A stretch of DNA of 64,000 nucleotides from Auriscalpium vulgare (taxonomy: Eukaryota; Basidiomycota; Agaricomycetes; Russulales; Auriscalpiaceae), in NCBI GenBank assembly GCA_019915015.1, contig JAHBBC010000015.1:620001-684000 (forward strand), given 5' to 3'. Below the pieces are notes generated by a model that had not been told where the DNA came from, ran no database searches, and worked only from the letters and a program-made list of their open reading frames with translations. Positions within the stretch are counted from its first letter, which is position 1, and the number at the start of each line of letters is the position of its first letter. Positions 1 through 12,245 of the stretch are shown piece after piece. The position numbers were made by a program, and so were the translations under genes.

Positions 1-265
1 GCTTTGAAACAATACTTATACGGAGGCTGGCAGGGCCCTGCTTCTACCAACTCACCAACACTGGCAACAGCGTCATCTCCGGGCCAGCCTAAGCACTCGC
101 ACGATACTTCTGGGAATGTATTGAGATAATCAAATGCTGAACATTAAGAGCGTCCGAAATTGTCAGGTAGTATGATTCCTCGTTGCACAGCCTGTGCGCG
201 ACTCTGATAATATGACGGGCGGTACCCTTTTGCCCTCTTGAGGAGACGAAAAAATAGATCAATAA

Positions 266-3200
266 TTAGTACATTGCCTTCCTCTTGTCCTCCTTCAAGC
301 CACCGGGATCGTCAAGACGGTGACGCTGAACCCCGGTGCGTTGTAGTTCGTGGTGCGTCCCGTCTTGATCGTGCTCGTTTTCGGCACCACGACATTTGCA
401 TTTCCGATAACATTGCTGGCGTTCTTCGGGCCCGTTAGGACCTGCGCAGTTCCCTCCGAATGCACATTCGACGGGAGCTGGAAGGAGAGCGAGGCGGGCG
501 TGGAGACGGTGTTCGAAATCTACGGGTTCACAGAATTGTCAGTACGCGGGAAGACGGGTGGGATGTGCAGCGTACCTTGATGATGTACGAAGCAGGAGAG
601 TTCTTCTTGGTGACCGACCAGAAGACAGTCCCGTTGCGACTGGGGAGCGTGCTGGGAAGGTATGCGTCGCCGCGGTTCACGGAGAAGAACTGAGAAAAGA
701 CGTCAGTGGAGGGTTCGTATGACAGGCAAAGTTCGGCGGTACCTTCTGGACGTAGTAGCTTGTTGAGCGCACGACGCTACCCGCACTGTGCATGTCGGGT
801 CAGTCAGATTCCATCTTTGGCGTATGTCAGCTACCACGTACTCGAATGTAATCAAATTGGGGGTCTGGGAATCTTCAGTATGTGCTGCCATCAAAGAACT
901 GGGCATCTACTCACCCATTGAGATCCGTTGACATGCTGAAGAAGGCGTCAGTGAAGATTTGTTGCAAGCGGCAGAGCACTCACTGCGAGAAGAGGTGCAT
1001 AGCTAGCCGCGAAGACGATGTCGCTGTTCCGCTCCAAGCCCGTCATGAATGCCGCTTCGCTCACAGCAGCTAAGTTCAACAGCATCATCTCAGCCCACTG
1101 TGACGCAAAACATTAATGGCAAAGGATACGTACTCTCCACGGTAGGCCAAGGCAGTCTTTCACCAAAGATGTCATCCGGGTTGACAGAGATGGCGGCGTA
1201 CTCGCCCTGGAGAGGTAGGTCAGGAGGTGAAGTGCGATCGTTGAGATGATCCCAACCTCGAAATACGTTGTCCCGTTGCGCTGCGATGAAGTGTTAGAGT
1301 TATGCTGCTTTTCGGTTGAAGGAGACCCGCACCTCGAAGTCGTCGTAGTAGAAGGTATTGTTATTGAACCAGCCTGAAGCGTTGTATCAAGACCGGTATT
1401 TCACGGACCATACTGTGACTCACCAGGGACGGAATAGACGTGCACATCGAAGGACTTGGGCGTAGGTGTCAGTTCGGGGGTCCAAGGATTTGTTGTCGCA
1501 AGGAAACCTGGTCAAACAGCGTCAGTGCATCGATCGCACCACACGTCATGATGATACGCACGGATGTCGGGGAATGCAGCTGAGAGGTTGCCAACAAGGA
1601 GAGGCCAGCGCCCAGGGTACCTAGAGATTTGTTAGTAAACGCAACTCGGAGAGCAAGATTCACCATACGTGTCTGAAAACCAGTCCTCGTTCCCGATTTC
1701 GACATAGTTCAAGGTGAACGGCTTTTCGCGTCCGAGCGAGGCTCTCAAGGCACCTGGTATAAAGACGAATAAGCATTGAGCATCGGCAACCGGTAGGCCC
1801 ACTTACCACCCGTAGTATTCGTCCCTCCCACTACGAACTCGATCTTTTATGGAATGGCGGTATCAACAACCACTCCACGCGGGACAAAACGACGCAGCTT
1901 ACCTGCTGCCGCGCCTGCTCAATGTACGGCCCCAACTGGTCTGGAGCCAGGCTCGCTCCATTGAGTGTATAACCTGACCAAACAGCCATGATGCTCTGCA
2001 TGCCCATGCTCTCGATCCAAGTGAGGTACTCCAGTATGCCAAGACCACTAAGGGAATGGAATATCGTTTCAGCAGACACAATCGCCGCGCAGAATGGAAA
2101 CCCACTCGGAATTGACATAGCCCCAATCACCGAAGCGTCCAGGACGCGCAGTAAGGGGCCCGACAGTAGCGTTCCACTGCCAACGAGTGTCCACCGTGTG
2201 CCCCTATACCCAAGGTGTCAATTTGGCATGCGAGTATCAGCCAAAGTGACGTACTTCCTGTGAACGTGCTACACTTAGCGGGATTACGTATATGACGCAG
2301 GGGGATCACTCACAAGATTGTTTCCGCCCGGGAACCGGAAGAACGAAGGCTCGAGTTCTAACAGAGCCTGCGTGCCATGAACGTCAGATATGATGCCTCC
2401 CGAAGATCGCGCGATGGCTCACCTCTGCTATGTCCTCGCGTATACCGTTGCTCTGATCCTTAAACGTCGGAGGGAACAGACTGAAGAGCGCAAGATTGAT
2501 CGTATAATCCGCGAGGGTTTCGCCATCGAAGGTGAGGGTGAAGTTATTCGCGATGTTCGGAGCCGAGTGGGAAGGCCGGAGAGAAACGGAGGCCTGAGTC
2601 CAGGAAGCAGTCGCCGCCAATTGGGTGGTTACAGAACCAAACACAGTTCCTGTGGTTGATACCAAGGAGATCGTAGCAGTGACTGGTGATGACGGCCGTG
2701 CGTAGGGGAAGCGGTAGTAAAAAGACGCCGAGTACGTCCAGGAACTGTCCACGTGGATGCCTGGGGAGAAATTGTGTAAGTACATCGGAAGATAATCATA
2801 AAAACAATGCGTACCCCAGTATCCCTCGTTTCCTACGCCTACCGGGCCTGTAGATCCGACGGGGACGACAAGCTGCAAGGCGTTGGGCAAAACGTCGGAG
2901 AGCGGGACGTAATCGGCCGTGACTTCGATTGACGAGTTGATGGCATGCCACGCCAAGGTCGAGTCAGGAGAGCCTGTGCATGCTGGCGTTCATGGTCAGG
3001 CTCTCGGACAGAATGTATGCAAACTGACCAGGGATGACCTTCTGGAATGCACGGTTTTGCAGGACTAGGGGGAAGAGGATGTTATGATGTCATCAGCGTG
3101 CCTGTTGGCGGACCGGACATACGTTCTGCGTAAAGTCCGCCATCGCCACTCTGTCGGAAAGTGGGCTTGTAAATCGCACAGGGAGGGGTCAAGTAGGCCA

Positions 3201-3536
3201 ACGTACATGCTGAACAGGGGCTTAGTCGCGCGCGTGGTAAGGAGGGGTGATAGTCACTCACATTGATATCCTGGGCGCGTCAAGCCATGTCAGACATCCA
3301 GCGGTTAGAGAAGTACGGGCTGCGAGACTCACCTCATACATCAGCCCCCCTGGAAAAGACGTCGTCTGTCAGCGCACAAAGACGGGCTGGATGTGGTCGT
3401 GAAACATACACAGGGTGGGTGGTATAGTGTGGCTCGGGGTGCCCTTGACCACGACTGATGTTGTGTGTGCGGTCGACGGCGAGATGGCCGCGGCCAGAGC
3501 GAGCACGGGTAGGGAACGAAGCACACCTGAGCGCAT
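266..3536 (-). CDS. Secreted alpha-L-arabinofuranosidase, GH51
   Basis: Predicted extracellular enzyme releasing terminal L-arabinofuranose from arabinoxylan and related hemicellulose. The start codon at 3534-3536 opens a signal peptide of about 22 residues (MRSGVLRSLPVLALAAAISP). Many short introns break the frame. Recognisable exons in order: GGLMYE (about 3340), a beta-sandwich domain around NEGYWG (about 2400-2950), LEPSFFRFPGGNNL (about 2300), EIGNED with the acid/base Glu (about 1695), SFDVHVYSVPG (about 1450), GEYAAISVNPDD with the likely nucleophile Glu (about 1200), EAAFMTGLERNSD (about 1040), and RSTSYYVQK (about 755). The C-terminal beta-domain ends at TAA 266-268. Motif order matches fungal GH51 throughout and no frame break was noticed. 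Function is well supported by family; exact substrate is inferred. It shares a 336 bp upstream region with the divergent MutY gene. Confidence 0.88.
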
Positions 3537-3583
3537 GTTGAGCAGTCTGGGTGAGCCACAGACATCGACCCACATATGCGAGC

Positions 3584-3590
3584 CTTTATA
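3584..3590 (-). promoter_or_regulatory. TATA box of the GH51 gene
   Basis: TATAAAG on the minus strand, about 50 bp upstream of the GH51 start codon. Position and sequence fit a core promoter; the transcription start is not determined. Confidence 0.5.
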
Positions 3591-3872
3591 AGTGGCGAAG
3601 AATGCAGGGTGGCCATCGCATAGACTCAATGCGCGCCCGAGAAAAAAACTGTGGGGAACCTGGGGATCCAGGGGAGAACGCGCGTGATGCGATCGAGTCC
3701 TCGTCCAGCTGATGCCCCGCGAGGAACCAGAGCGGGGCCGGAGGAGGACTCGGTTGCCTCGGAGAAATAGGAGGTTCGCGCCGTCACGTTACTCGGGTTT
3801 TCCGCGCTCGTGTTTTTGTCGGATAATTCCCCCGCCTCTCGCGTCTCCAGACTCTCGTTCGTCTCCTCTATC

Positions 3873-5972
3873 ATGCCCAAAAGAAAGCCGGCCTCTTCTG
3901 ATGAAAGCGAATACAGCGCCCACTTCTCCGAGCCCTCTTCCTCCAACAAGAAGAATGCTCCCGTAAAGAAGAAGACGAAGCGCGTCCCAGTCGTCCGAGA
4001 GCGCGACACCGAAGGGGAGCTCCCCAATAACACATTCGCCAATTCCCACCCCGCGTCGCAACATACGATCTCTGCATCCGTTGCTCATATTCGTCGTGAT
4101 GCGCTCCTCGCGTGGTACGCCGGCGTCCACGCCCACCGTGGCATGCCCTGGCGAAAGCCTTATGACCCATCTTTCAATGCCGACGATCGGGCACAGCGCG
4201 CGTACGAGGTGCGGTCATCGCTTGCATCGGACGTGCCTACTACTTGCCTACTCCGGTCTACTGTTAATCCTCATGCTGTTTTTCGTCTCGAATTAGGTAT
4301 GGGTCTCTGAGATCATGCTCCAGCAGACACAAGTCGCCACCGTGATCCCATACTACAATAGATGGATGACTGCGTGAGTAGTCGACTGTCTTCCGAGCTC
4401 AGCCAGGCTTAGCCTCACAAACAAATTGTCGCCAATTCAGTTTCCCGACGATCAAACACCTTGTGAGTTGCCTTGCCTCCCCACGTGCACGGAGTCGCAA
4501 TGATGAAACGTGTTTCAGGCCAACTCTAATATCGACACGGTCAACGGTCTGTGGAAAGGTCTCGGCTATTATTCACGCGCAGCGCGACTGCTCAGCGGCG
4601 CGCAGAAAGTCGTACAGGACCTGAATGGCCGGCTACCAGATAATGCAAAAGAGATGGAGTCCCTCATCCCTGGCATTGGTCGATACACGGCCGGCGCAAT
4701 ATGTTCCATAGCGTACAACGAGCAGGTCCCGGTCGTACGTCCCTGAGTTCCCGAATCGGCCTGCTCCTCACACCGATCTCCCAGCTCGATGGCAATGTGA
4801 ACAGGCTATTGAGTCGTGTCCTGGCTTTGCATTCTTCACCTAAGCTCAAGGCTACTTTGGACATCTTGTGGTCCGCAGCGCAGGCGATCGTGAAGGGTGC
4901 CAGCGCCGCAGGGGACGTTAACCAAGCGCTCATCGAGCTCGGTAGTACGGTGTGCAAGCCCAAGGATCCCAATTGCAAGTCTTGCCCGCTAGCACCTTCG
5001 TGTAGTGCTCACCAGCTGGCTGGCTCTGTGAGTGACTCGCAATGAAGTATACGCCCCGAATCTGAGTCCAAGTAGACTTCTGACGCAGAAGAGCCTCCAG
5101 ATGTCCCAGACATCGAGGAGCTCTGCACATTGTGCGAGCCTATACCTCGTGCAGCGGGAGAAGCCAAGCCTCCCGTTACGTGCTACCCCATGAAAGTTGA
5201 GCGGAAGAAACAGAGGGAAGAGCTAGATATAGTCAATGTTGTGGAATGGCGGACACAAGGCGAGCGGTGGTTCCTGTTAGTTCGCCGCCCAGAAGGAGGT
5301 GGGCAAATGCAGAACAACCACAGATTAACATAATGCTTACCTTGACATTTGCAGGTCTCCTTGCAGGACTCTACGAGTTTCCTACGTCGCCCGATATAGC
5401 CACGTCAACATCCTCCGCCGAGGAAAAAGCCATTCCTTTCACCCTTCTCGGAAGAATACTCACCTCAGCGCCCGTGGACGGCCGCCCAAATGCCCAAGCC
5501 GTGAAGCCCGACAACAACGCCCCCGCCGACCCCAGCACTGGCCCAAAAATCGTGAAGATACAGCGCGCTGGCGACGTCCTCCACGTATTCTCGCACATCC
5601 GGAAAACGTACCGCGTGCAGTGGGTGGTCTTGGAGGGCGGGACGGGCGTGCCCGAGCTCGTGCCTGTGGACTCAATAGTGCCTGTGCAGGCGAATGGAAA
5701 GATCAAGATCAGCGCGCCCGCTGTGAAGAAACCCGGGAAGGGGAAGAAGGCAAACGATTCTGTGCAGAACGGAATAGCGACGCCCGTGACGGCACAGTGG
5801 GTGCGCCTGGATGATGTCGAGCGGGCGAAGTGCGTATCTGACCATCTCGCATGCTGATTGGTTTCGCTGATCACGTACTGTGCCTCGTGATAGCATTGGC
5901 ACCGGGGTGATGAAAGTGTGGACCCTGGCGCGCACGCTGTGGGAGGGAGTTCTGTTGTTCAGTACGCAGTGA
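3873..5972 (+). CDS. mutY: Adenine DNA glycosylase (MutY/MYH)
   Basis: Removes adenine mispaired with 8-oxoguanine or guanine in base excision repair. The first ATG (3873) begins a Lys-rich, probably nuclear-targeting N-terminus (MPKRKPASSDESE, later KKKTKR). Visible motifs: PWRKPYDP, catalytic-Glu segment EIMLQQTQV, helix-hairpin-helix PGIGRYTAGA, catalytic-Asp segment DGNVNRLLSR, and an iron-sulphur loop C-X6-C-X2-C-X5-C (CKPKDPNCKSCPLAPSC, about 4950-5010). A C-terminal NUDIX-like 8-oxoG recognition domain follows (GLYEFPT; VFSHIRKTYRVQW). One exon is only 22 nt (4441-4462) and encodes most of AFPTIKHL. The last exon after an intron at about 5829-5893 ends LLFSTQ-stop. All catalytic and cluster residues are present, so it is probably functional. 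Confidence 0.92.
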
Positions 5973-6820
5973 TGAGGGCGCGGGGACGAATACAAGCTGT
6001 TTTGGCTGTGCAGAAAGTAACTGTTAGCATTTCGGTGGGCTCGGAGTCGGTACGTGTCGGCGCCCACTACCGTTGCTCGTTATCGTGAGCGTACAACAGT
6101 ACGTGCGGCTGCCAGCACAGCTGGGCCAGTTATCGCGCTCTGCGGGTTGTGGGTCTTGCGAGGGATGTGCTCGTCGTCTATCGTACCGCGCAGGACGTAC
6201 GGAGTGCCTCAGGACGTGCAGAGCGCCTGGGCAAAGAGGCAAACGAATTGGGAGGGAGGATGAAAGCTAAACGCCTTTCTGGGAACAACAACGGTTGACT
6301 GCGCGTCTGCGTTTCCGCCGGCGGCTCCATTTCTCATCCTCCCCCACCAGCCGAACAAGCACTTTGCAACCTGGGGACAAGGCGTTTGCGTAAATAGAGT
6401 CTATCAACTCGGCTGGGCCGGCATGCTCAAACACTTGTTGCCTGCGTCGTCTGGTCCGATCAGCCTCCAGCGGCCTTGCTTGTTGAAGTCGTTGCCGTCG
6501 CAATCAACGTCCCCTGCTCTTCGTTCTCTATGCATCGTGCGCGCGCAATGCTTGTTTTCTGCTGATGCGCTGACTCGAGAAGAGTACTACTCCTTGACTT
6601 GTTACCTCTACATGCTGTTCCGCGTCGCCCGCGCTCTAACCTGTTGTCGCACAAATCGATCCGCTGTTGCAGCGCCTCTCACTCTCTCAGCGTTGTGTAT
6701 TGTGATATAAAACCGCTGGACGGTAAACCGAAAGTCAGCATCCACAGTACAATTGTCTCTCCTCGACCATTCTTACCAACCTCCTCAGCATTCGCCTAGT
6801 CCAAGCAACAGCACTACAAT
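5973..6820. other. Intergenic region, no gene seen
   Basis: Contains the MutY 3' flank and the promoter of the small secreted-protein gene. Short open frames here look like neither neighbouring codon usage nor any family I recognise. A TATA box lies near the right end. Confidence 0.6.
6706..6712 (+). promoter_or_regulatory. TATA box of small secreted-protein gene
   Basis: TATAAAA about 110 bp upstream of the ATG at 6821, followed by a pyrimidine-rich stretch typical of fungal transcription starts. Confidence 0.5.
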
Positions 6821-7306
6821 ATGCAGAGCAAGCTCCTCTTCACCGTCCTTTCGTTCTTCGTCTTTGCGGCCTGTAAGTTCTCGTTCGAGCGATTAATTTG
6901 GGACGTCTCAGTACTGACGTCCTGCTACTTTCTGCAGTCTGGCAAGCGTCGCCCGTCTCTGCTCTGCCCACCAACCTCTTCCGATCCCATGCGATCCTCG
7001 CTCACAAGGCCCGTTATTGCGGGTTTGTCTACTGCAGAGACGTCGCCGGTGCTGAGTCCCCCATGGTGCGCTGTCCTGTCACAAATCTCTCGCGAGTGTA
7101 ACTGATCGCGGTCTTCCTCTAAGCCTCTTGGCACGCAGAACGTTACCAATTTCACGGCGCCATACGCTGCCTCTGAACACAACAGTACCAATGGGACCAT
7201 AGGCGACATCGCGAAGTCTAACAGCGCCTTTACCCAAGCTGTGCCGTCGCTTTTTGTTGGCCTCGCCCTCGCCGCGGTCGCCGCTGCGATGCAGATCGTT
7301 GCCTGA
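6821..7306 (+). CDS. Small secreted, probably GPI-anchored protein
   Basis: Three exons (6821-6872, 6938-7065, 7139-7306) join in frame to 115 codons, with clean GT...AG introns. The N-terminus is a hydrophobic signal sequence (MQSKLLFTVLSFFVFAA). The middle has two cysteines (residues 45 and 50) and four N-glycosylation sequons close together (NVT 61, NFT 64, NST 75, NGT 78). The C-terminus is a hydrophobic tail (PSLFVGLALAAVAAAMQIVA) after a Ser/Asn-rich stretch, the layout of a GPI-attachment signal. A cell-surface glycoprotein is therefore inferred. No conserved domain is recognised. With only two cysteines it does not look like a hydrophobin, which has eight. Confidence 0.72.
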
Positions 7307-7718
7307 TGCCCAACGTCCCTATCGACTGTTTTTCCCTCCGTCTTATTGTTTTCCCACTCACTGTATCGCTGTCTCTGCTTCACCGTCGCCGCTCGTTTGA
7401 TATTTTACTTACTATCCGAGTCTCTGCTGGATCCATCGCAAGTCGATGGTAATCCTCCGCTCGCCCCTACTTACATCCTACTGTATTGCCGATCGGACAA
7501 TTGTAGCCCTACGACCAGACAATTGTAGCCCTATGCGTTCTCGTAGTCTTTTTGTGTGATGCATGCGCAGTGCCCGCGGCAACTGTTTTTAAGCTTTCAA
7601 GTCCCTAACTACATAGCCTGGTGTCAGAGGTCTTGCGTAACGGGGTCTGCCGGCGCCTACTGAAATTTCTTGTCTAGCGAGTCGCTCATTCCGTTCCACC
7701 TTCACATCTGCAGACCAG
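7307..7718. other. Intergenic region
   Basis: Holds the 3' flank of the small secreted-protein gene and the promoter of the Enp2-like gene. A short direct repeat around ACAATTGTAGCCCTA occurs twice at about 7497-7531. No gene seen. Confidence 0.5.
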
Positions 7719-10290
7719 ATGGCCGTCTCAGACCCCAGTTCTGTCAAAGTCTACACCGTCAACGGCTCTGCTGCAGGCTCCGCCTCATCTCTGCCCGACT
7801 GGCTCACACGAAAACGCGCAGCAAAGGCGAAGGGCAAGCGTGCCGCCCGCGAGCATGTCGAAGGCACCATCGAGCTCATCCAGCACTTTGAGTTCCCCGA
7901 GGCCAGCAACCGCGTCAAGACGACACGAGACGGCCACCATGCCATCGCGACGGGGACGTACAAGCCGCAGATGCGCGTGTGGGACCTTGACCAGCTCTCG
8001 CTAAAGTTCGAGCGACATTCCGACGTCGAGAACGTCGATTTCATAGTGCGTGCTTCACCCCCGTTTGCCACCGTCAACCTGGGAATTGAAGGCTTTCCAA
8101 GGTTGCGCGGTTGTGTATATATCCGTGTAATGATATTCTTTGTTTGTAGATCCTCTCCGACGATTGGACCAAAACGCTGCACTTGCAGGCAGACCGCACC
8201 GTCGAGCTTCACACCCAGGGCGGCTTCCACTACCGCACGCGAATACCGCGCTTCGGCCGCTCATTGGCATACCACTTCCCCACGTGCGATGCGCTCCTTG
8301 GGGCGTCAGGAAACGAGGTCTACCGTTTGAACCTCGAACAGGGCCGGTATATGAGCCCGCTTGTGCTAGCATCGGACGTGGACGGCGTGAACGCCATCGA
8401 CATCAACTCGGCGCATGGCCTCTGGTCCTTTGGGACCGACGGCAACGGCACAGTCGAGTTTTGGGATCCGCGGTCGAGGAGCAGCGTTGGCGTCCTCGAG
8501 CTGCCGCGGAGTCGACTCATGGCCAACGGGATACTAGGCTCGTCGGTACTACCTGGTGTTGGGGATGCGGTGGGTCCAGGTCTGTCGGTTACTGCGCTTG
8601 CCTCTCGGTCGGACGGGCTGTCCTATGCTGTCGGAACCTCGACGGGGCACACGCTGCTGTACGACATCCGCTCGCGCCGACCCTTCGCGATGAAGGATCA
8701 GGGTTACGGTCTTCCAATCAAAAAGGTTCTGTGGGTGGAAGGCGGGTCGCGGATGGCGGGAGATGGACTGGTGCTCAGCGCCGACAAGAAGGTCGTCAAG
8801 ATATGGGATAAAAACACTGTACGTGTCTCCATATTGCTTGCTATTCTCGGCTTATGTCCTCCTAGCCCGCAGACAACTTCGCGTCGCTCACACCGTCGAA
8901 CGATCTGAACGACATCCATCATGTTCCGGGCAGCGGCCTGCTGTTGACAGCCAACGAGGGCATACAGATGACCACGTACTACGTTCCGCAGCTCGGCCCC
9001 GCACCGCGATGGTGTTCTTTCTTGGAGAATCTGACAGAGGAGCTGGAGGAGGGTCCAGGCGGATCACGGGGAATATACGAGGACTACAAATTCGTATCTC
9101 GTGCAGAGCTCGCTACGTACGTACTGACTATCCCGAGCGCCCTTCTCTCATGCTGACGCCTTCCTCCAGACTTGGCCTGGACCACCTCGTCGGCACACCC
9201 GCCCTCAAGCCTTACATGCATGGCTACTTCCTGTCACTCAAGCTCTACGACGCCGCGCGCATCATCGCGAACCCGTATGTCTACGAGGAGCACCGCGAGA
9301 AGATGGTGCAGGAGAAGATGGAGAAGCTCGCAGAGGGCCGCATCCGCGCGCGCAAGGGCCAGACGCCGAGCGTCAAGGTGAACAAGGCGCTGGCGGACAA
9401 GGTCGCGCGGGACGAGGAGCGCACGCGGAAGAGGGAGGAACAGAAGGCGCGGAAAAAGGCTGCGCATGTGGAGGGAGACGGCATGGTGGTGGACGAGGAC
9501 GGCGACGGCGAGAAGAAGAACTTGCTGAACGATCCGCGGTTCCAGGCGCTGTTCGAGGATCCAGACTTCGAGGTGGACGAGGACACGCGTGAGTTCGCGC
9601 TGCTCAACCCGTCGGCCCATGCGCAGAAGGGTGCCCGTGGTGCGGCGGAGGATGGCAAGGCGCGTGGGCGCGGGAGGACGGCCGTCGAAGACGAGGATGA
9701 CGAGAGCGACAAGCCGTCTTCTGCAGAAGGCGAGAGTGAGAGCGAGGAAGAAGTGTCGGCCAGCGAAGATAGCAGCGAAGCTGGAGGTTCGTGCCTTCTT
9801 CGAGCTCACCGCTACACCCTGACGCCGATTGGTTTCAGACCTCATGCCACCCTCTCGCCAGTCCGCTCCGCGTCGGCAGCAAAACCCCAACGTCCGCCTC
9901 GTCCCCCTCCGCGCCCAGTCCTCCACCACACAATCAGCCATCCAGAAAGACGCGTCCTTCGGCCAACGGCGCACTTCCGAGCACCGACCCTCATCGCGCC
10001 GTGCCGACGATCACGTCGTGCGCAAGGGCGATGGCTCCGTCGAGATGAGCTGGGTGCCTGCGCCGAAGGCCAAGGGCGCGCACGGCGACCTCGACGACGA
10101 CGCACTGGTGGGCGGTGGGCGACCGCGGCGGCCGAAGGACGCGCGGAAGGGCGTGGAGCGGTTCGGTGCGGGCATGGAGAAGGGCGGGGAGGACCCGGGG
10201 CGGCCGACAAGCGAGAGGGAGCGCAGTGGGCGGACGGAGCGCCGCCGCGGGGTTCGCAGTGGGAGCAAAAACGCGTTCAGGCGTATGTAG
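7719..10290 (+). CDS. ENP2: Enp2/NOL10-like ribosome-biogenesis WD40 protein
   Basis: Nucleolar component of the small-subunit processome. The start MAVSDPSSVKVYTVNG is followed by LPDWLTRKR and IQHFEFPEASNRVK, typical of NOL10. WD-repeat segments include MRVWDLDQLSLKFERH, ILSDDWTKTLHLQ, LWSFGTDGNGTVEFWDPRS and KVVKIWDKN. After the propeller comes a NUC153-type motif, NDPRFQALFEDPDFEVDE (about 9525-9600). A highly charged Lys/Arg/Glu/Asp C-terminus follows, typical of nucleolar proteins. At least four introns are seen (starting near 8046, 8820, 9119 and 9786). The last exon ends SGSKNAFRRM-stop at 10290. The gene converges on the next one with only 187 bp between stop codons. Confidence 0.9.
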
Positions 10291-10477
10291 TTGCTAGCTG
10301 TTGTGCTGCTGGTCATGAGGGGTATATCATTATCGCCGCCAGATAACAAAATCATCAAACTGCGTCGAGCCAGAAGAAGAGTGATAAGTAAGTCGTTGTC
10401 TATAGCTACAGAACTATGGTACATGGAACCCTTCGAGATCAAATCCGTGTGTATTGGACAAATCAGGTCCTCGCGCT

Positions 10478-12245
10478 CTATCGCTCCCCTGCCCGGCCGG
10501 GACCCTTTCCGTTTCCGCGCACATAGGCGGGCTCAAACGGCGGTGCCAGGGAAGAGAGTGTCGACCGTTCCGCGAGAGGCGGAGGCGACGACGCCCTCCG
10601 CGCCATTGGGGCCCTGCTTGCCGTCTGGCCTTGACCCTGCGCCGCCCGCGCAAAGTGCCGCGGAGCAGCTTGCCCACGCACCTGCGCAGCGCCTGCGCCG
10701 GGATTCGCAGGGGGCAACGTTGCGGCGCCGCGGGGTGGATGCGAGTGCGAGTGCGAGTGGGTGTGCGCGGGGCTGAACGGCGCGTGGCGCTTGCCACCGC
10801 GCGAAAAATGCGTGCCGGAAGAGTGCTGGTGGTGGTGGTGGTGGGTGCGCGGGTGCTGCGCGTGTGCCCCGCTCTGGAAGCGCGGGGGGACATCTGCGGG
10901 CGGGGCATCGGGGACGGCGTCCTCGGAGTCGGGGGTGTGCGCATGGGGGGAAGTGGTCACGGCGAGGTAGCCGAACGGGTCGGACTCGATGCGCTCGCGC
11001 TCGAGCTGCATCTCGCGAAGCTTTGCTTCGAGGTCGCCGACGACGCCGCCGAGAATTGCGGGCGTGTCGTCGTCGTCGGGCTGCTCGGGCTTGCTCGCCT
11101 CATCGGCCTCCTCTTCGCTGCTGCCCGCGCGCCCGTCGAGTTTCTCTCTCCGCGCGTGCAGCTTCTCCAGCTTCGCGTCGACGGCGGCGAGCTCTGCCTT
11201 CACGGTCTGCACCTTCCCATCCGCCTCTGTCTCTGCATGCTCCCGCCGTCTTTGTCCTTCTTCGGCCAGTGTCCTGACCTCGTCGCGTCTCCTCTCTATT
11301 GCACTCATATCGCCCTCTTGCTTGATCCTCTCCGCTTCGACATCCTCGAACTCCGCCTCTACGTCTTCCCGGCCTTTCACAGCCTGCTTCACCGCCTCCT
11401 CCAGCGCCCGCACTTTCTGCCTCATTCGCGAGTCGCCAGTGGAGTGCTTCTGTGTGGCACGCTTGAGAGAGGTGATTTCGGAGCGTACCGCAGCTTGAGA
11501 TTTCTGGGAATCTCGACGGGCTGATTTTAGGGCGGTCGACAGGGTCTCGTGCTCAGATTTGAGGTTCACGAGGGTGGTTTTGAGCGAAGCGAAGTACTCT
11601 TCGATCGTTGGATGCTCGGACGAGGGTGACGGCGGGGTAGCTGGCGGGGACGGAGATGGGGGCGAGGGTGACGGGTCAATGGGAATAGCAGTCGAGGAGA
11701 AGATGTTGACTTCAGGGATCTCATGAACGCTGCTCGCGTTTGATCTCGTGCGATCGCGACCGTCACCTAGTCGTGATGCGTCAACAGACAGAAAGCGTCA
11801 CAGGACGTCAAGCCCACGCACCACTGCCCTCTGTCACAATCTGGCCGTGCACACGCGCCTCGCCCGCAATGACCCCGATCTCGATGTCGTACTGCCGGCC
11901 GGGCATGAGGCCGTAGATGATGAGGACGGCCTCCTCTGCGGCGTCATCGATGCGCGCAAGAACCCTCTGCCACGGCGTGCCGTTGACCTTGACAGAGAGG
12001 CCCTTCGCCAGGGCGCTTGTGGAGGAAGTGCTTGTGCTCGAGGGTTCCGCGGCAGGGTCGTCATCGGCATCGGACGCATCCCGGTCGAGGAGGTGCGAGA
12101 GGCCCGCGCTCGAGCTCAGGAGGGATGTGACGGCAAATGTCGCAGACACGGAGGTGATCTCGCGCACGGAGAGCGAGAGACGAGGGTTCCAGGGCCTGAT
12201 GGACTCCCACTTGGACGAGGGAGAGAGGTTTAGGTGATCTGCCAT
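10478..12245 (-). CDS. Coiled-coil protein, FN3-like N-terminus, His-rich tail
   Basis: The ATG at 12243-12245 starts MADHLNLSPSSKWESIRPW. The first exon (to about 11825) looks like a beta-sandwich of the fibronectin-III type, ending IIYGLMPGRQYDIEIG. One intron follows (to about 11765, phase 1), then a Pro/Ser-rich linker and a long charged coiled coil (about 11060-11580: SEHETLSTALKSARRDSQKS, ALEEAVKQAVKGREDVEAEF). The tail is low complexity, with polyhistidine (HHHHHQH, about 10830), alternating His-Ser (HTHSHSHSH), and Pro/Ala/Arg-rich sequence to 10478. The architecture suggests a scaffold or trafficking factor, but I do not recognise a named family and assign no function. It is divergent from the SURF4 gene (857 bp between starts). 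Confidence 0.75.

Noticed and set aside
9234..9974. 246-codon minus-strand frame rich in Leu and Arg
   Set aside because: Antisense to the charged C-terminal part of the Enp2-like gene; a by-product of GAG/AAG-rich codons.
10454..11524. 356-codon plus-strand frame
   Set aside because: Antisense to the coiled-coil gene. GC-rich heptad codons open the opposite strand; composition is implausible for a protein.
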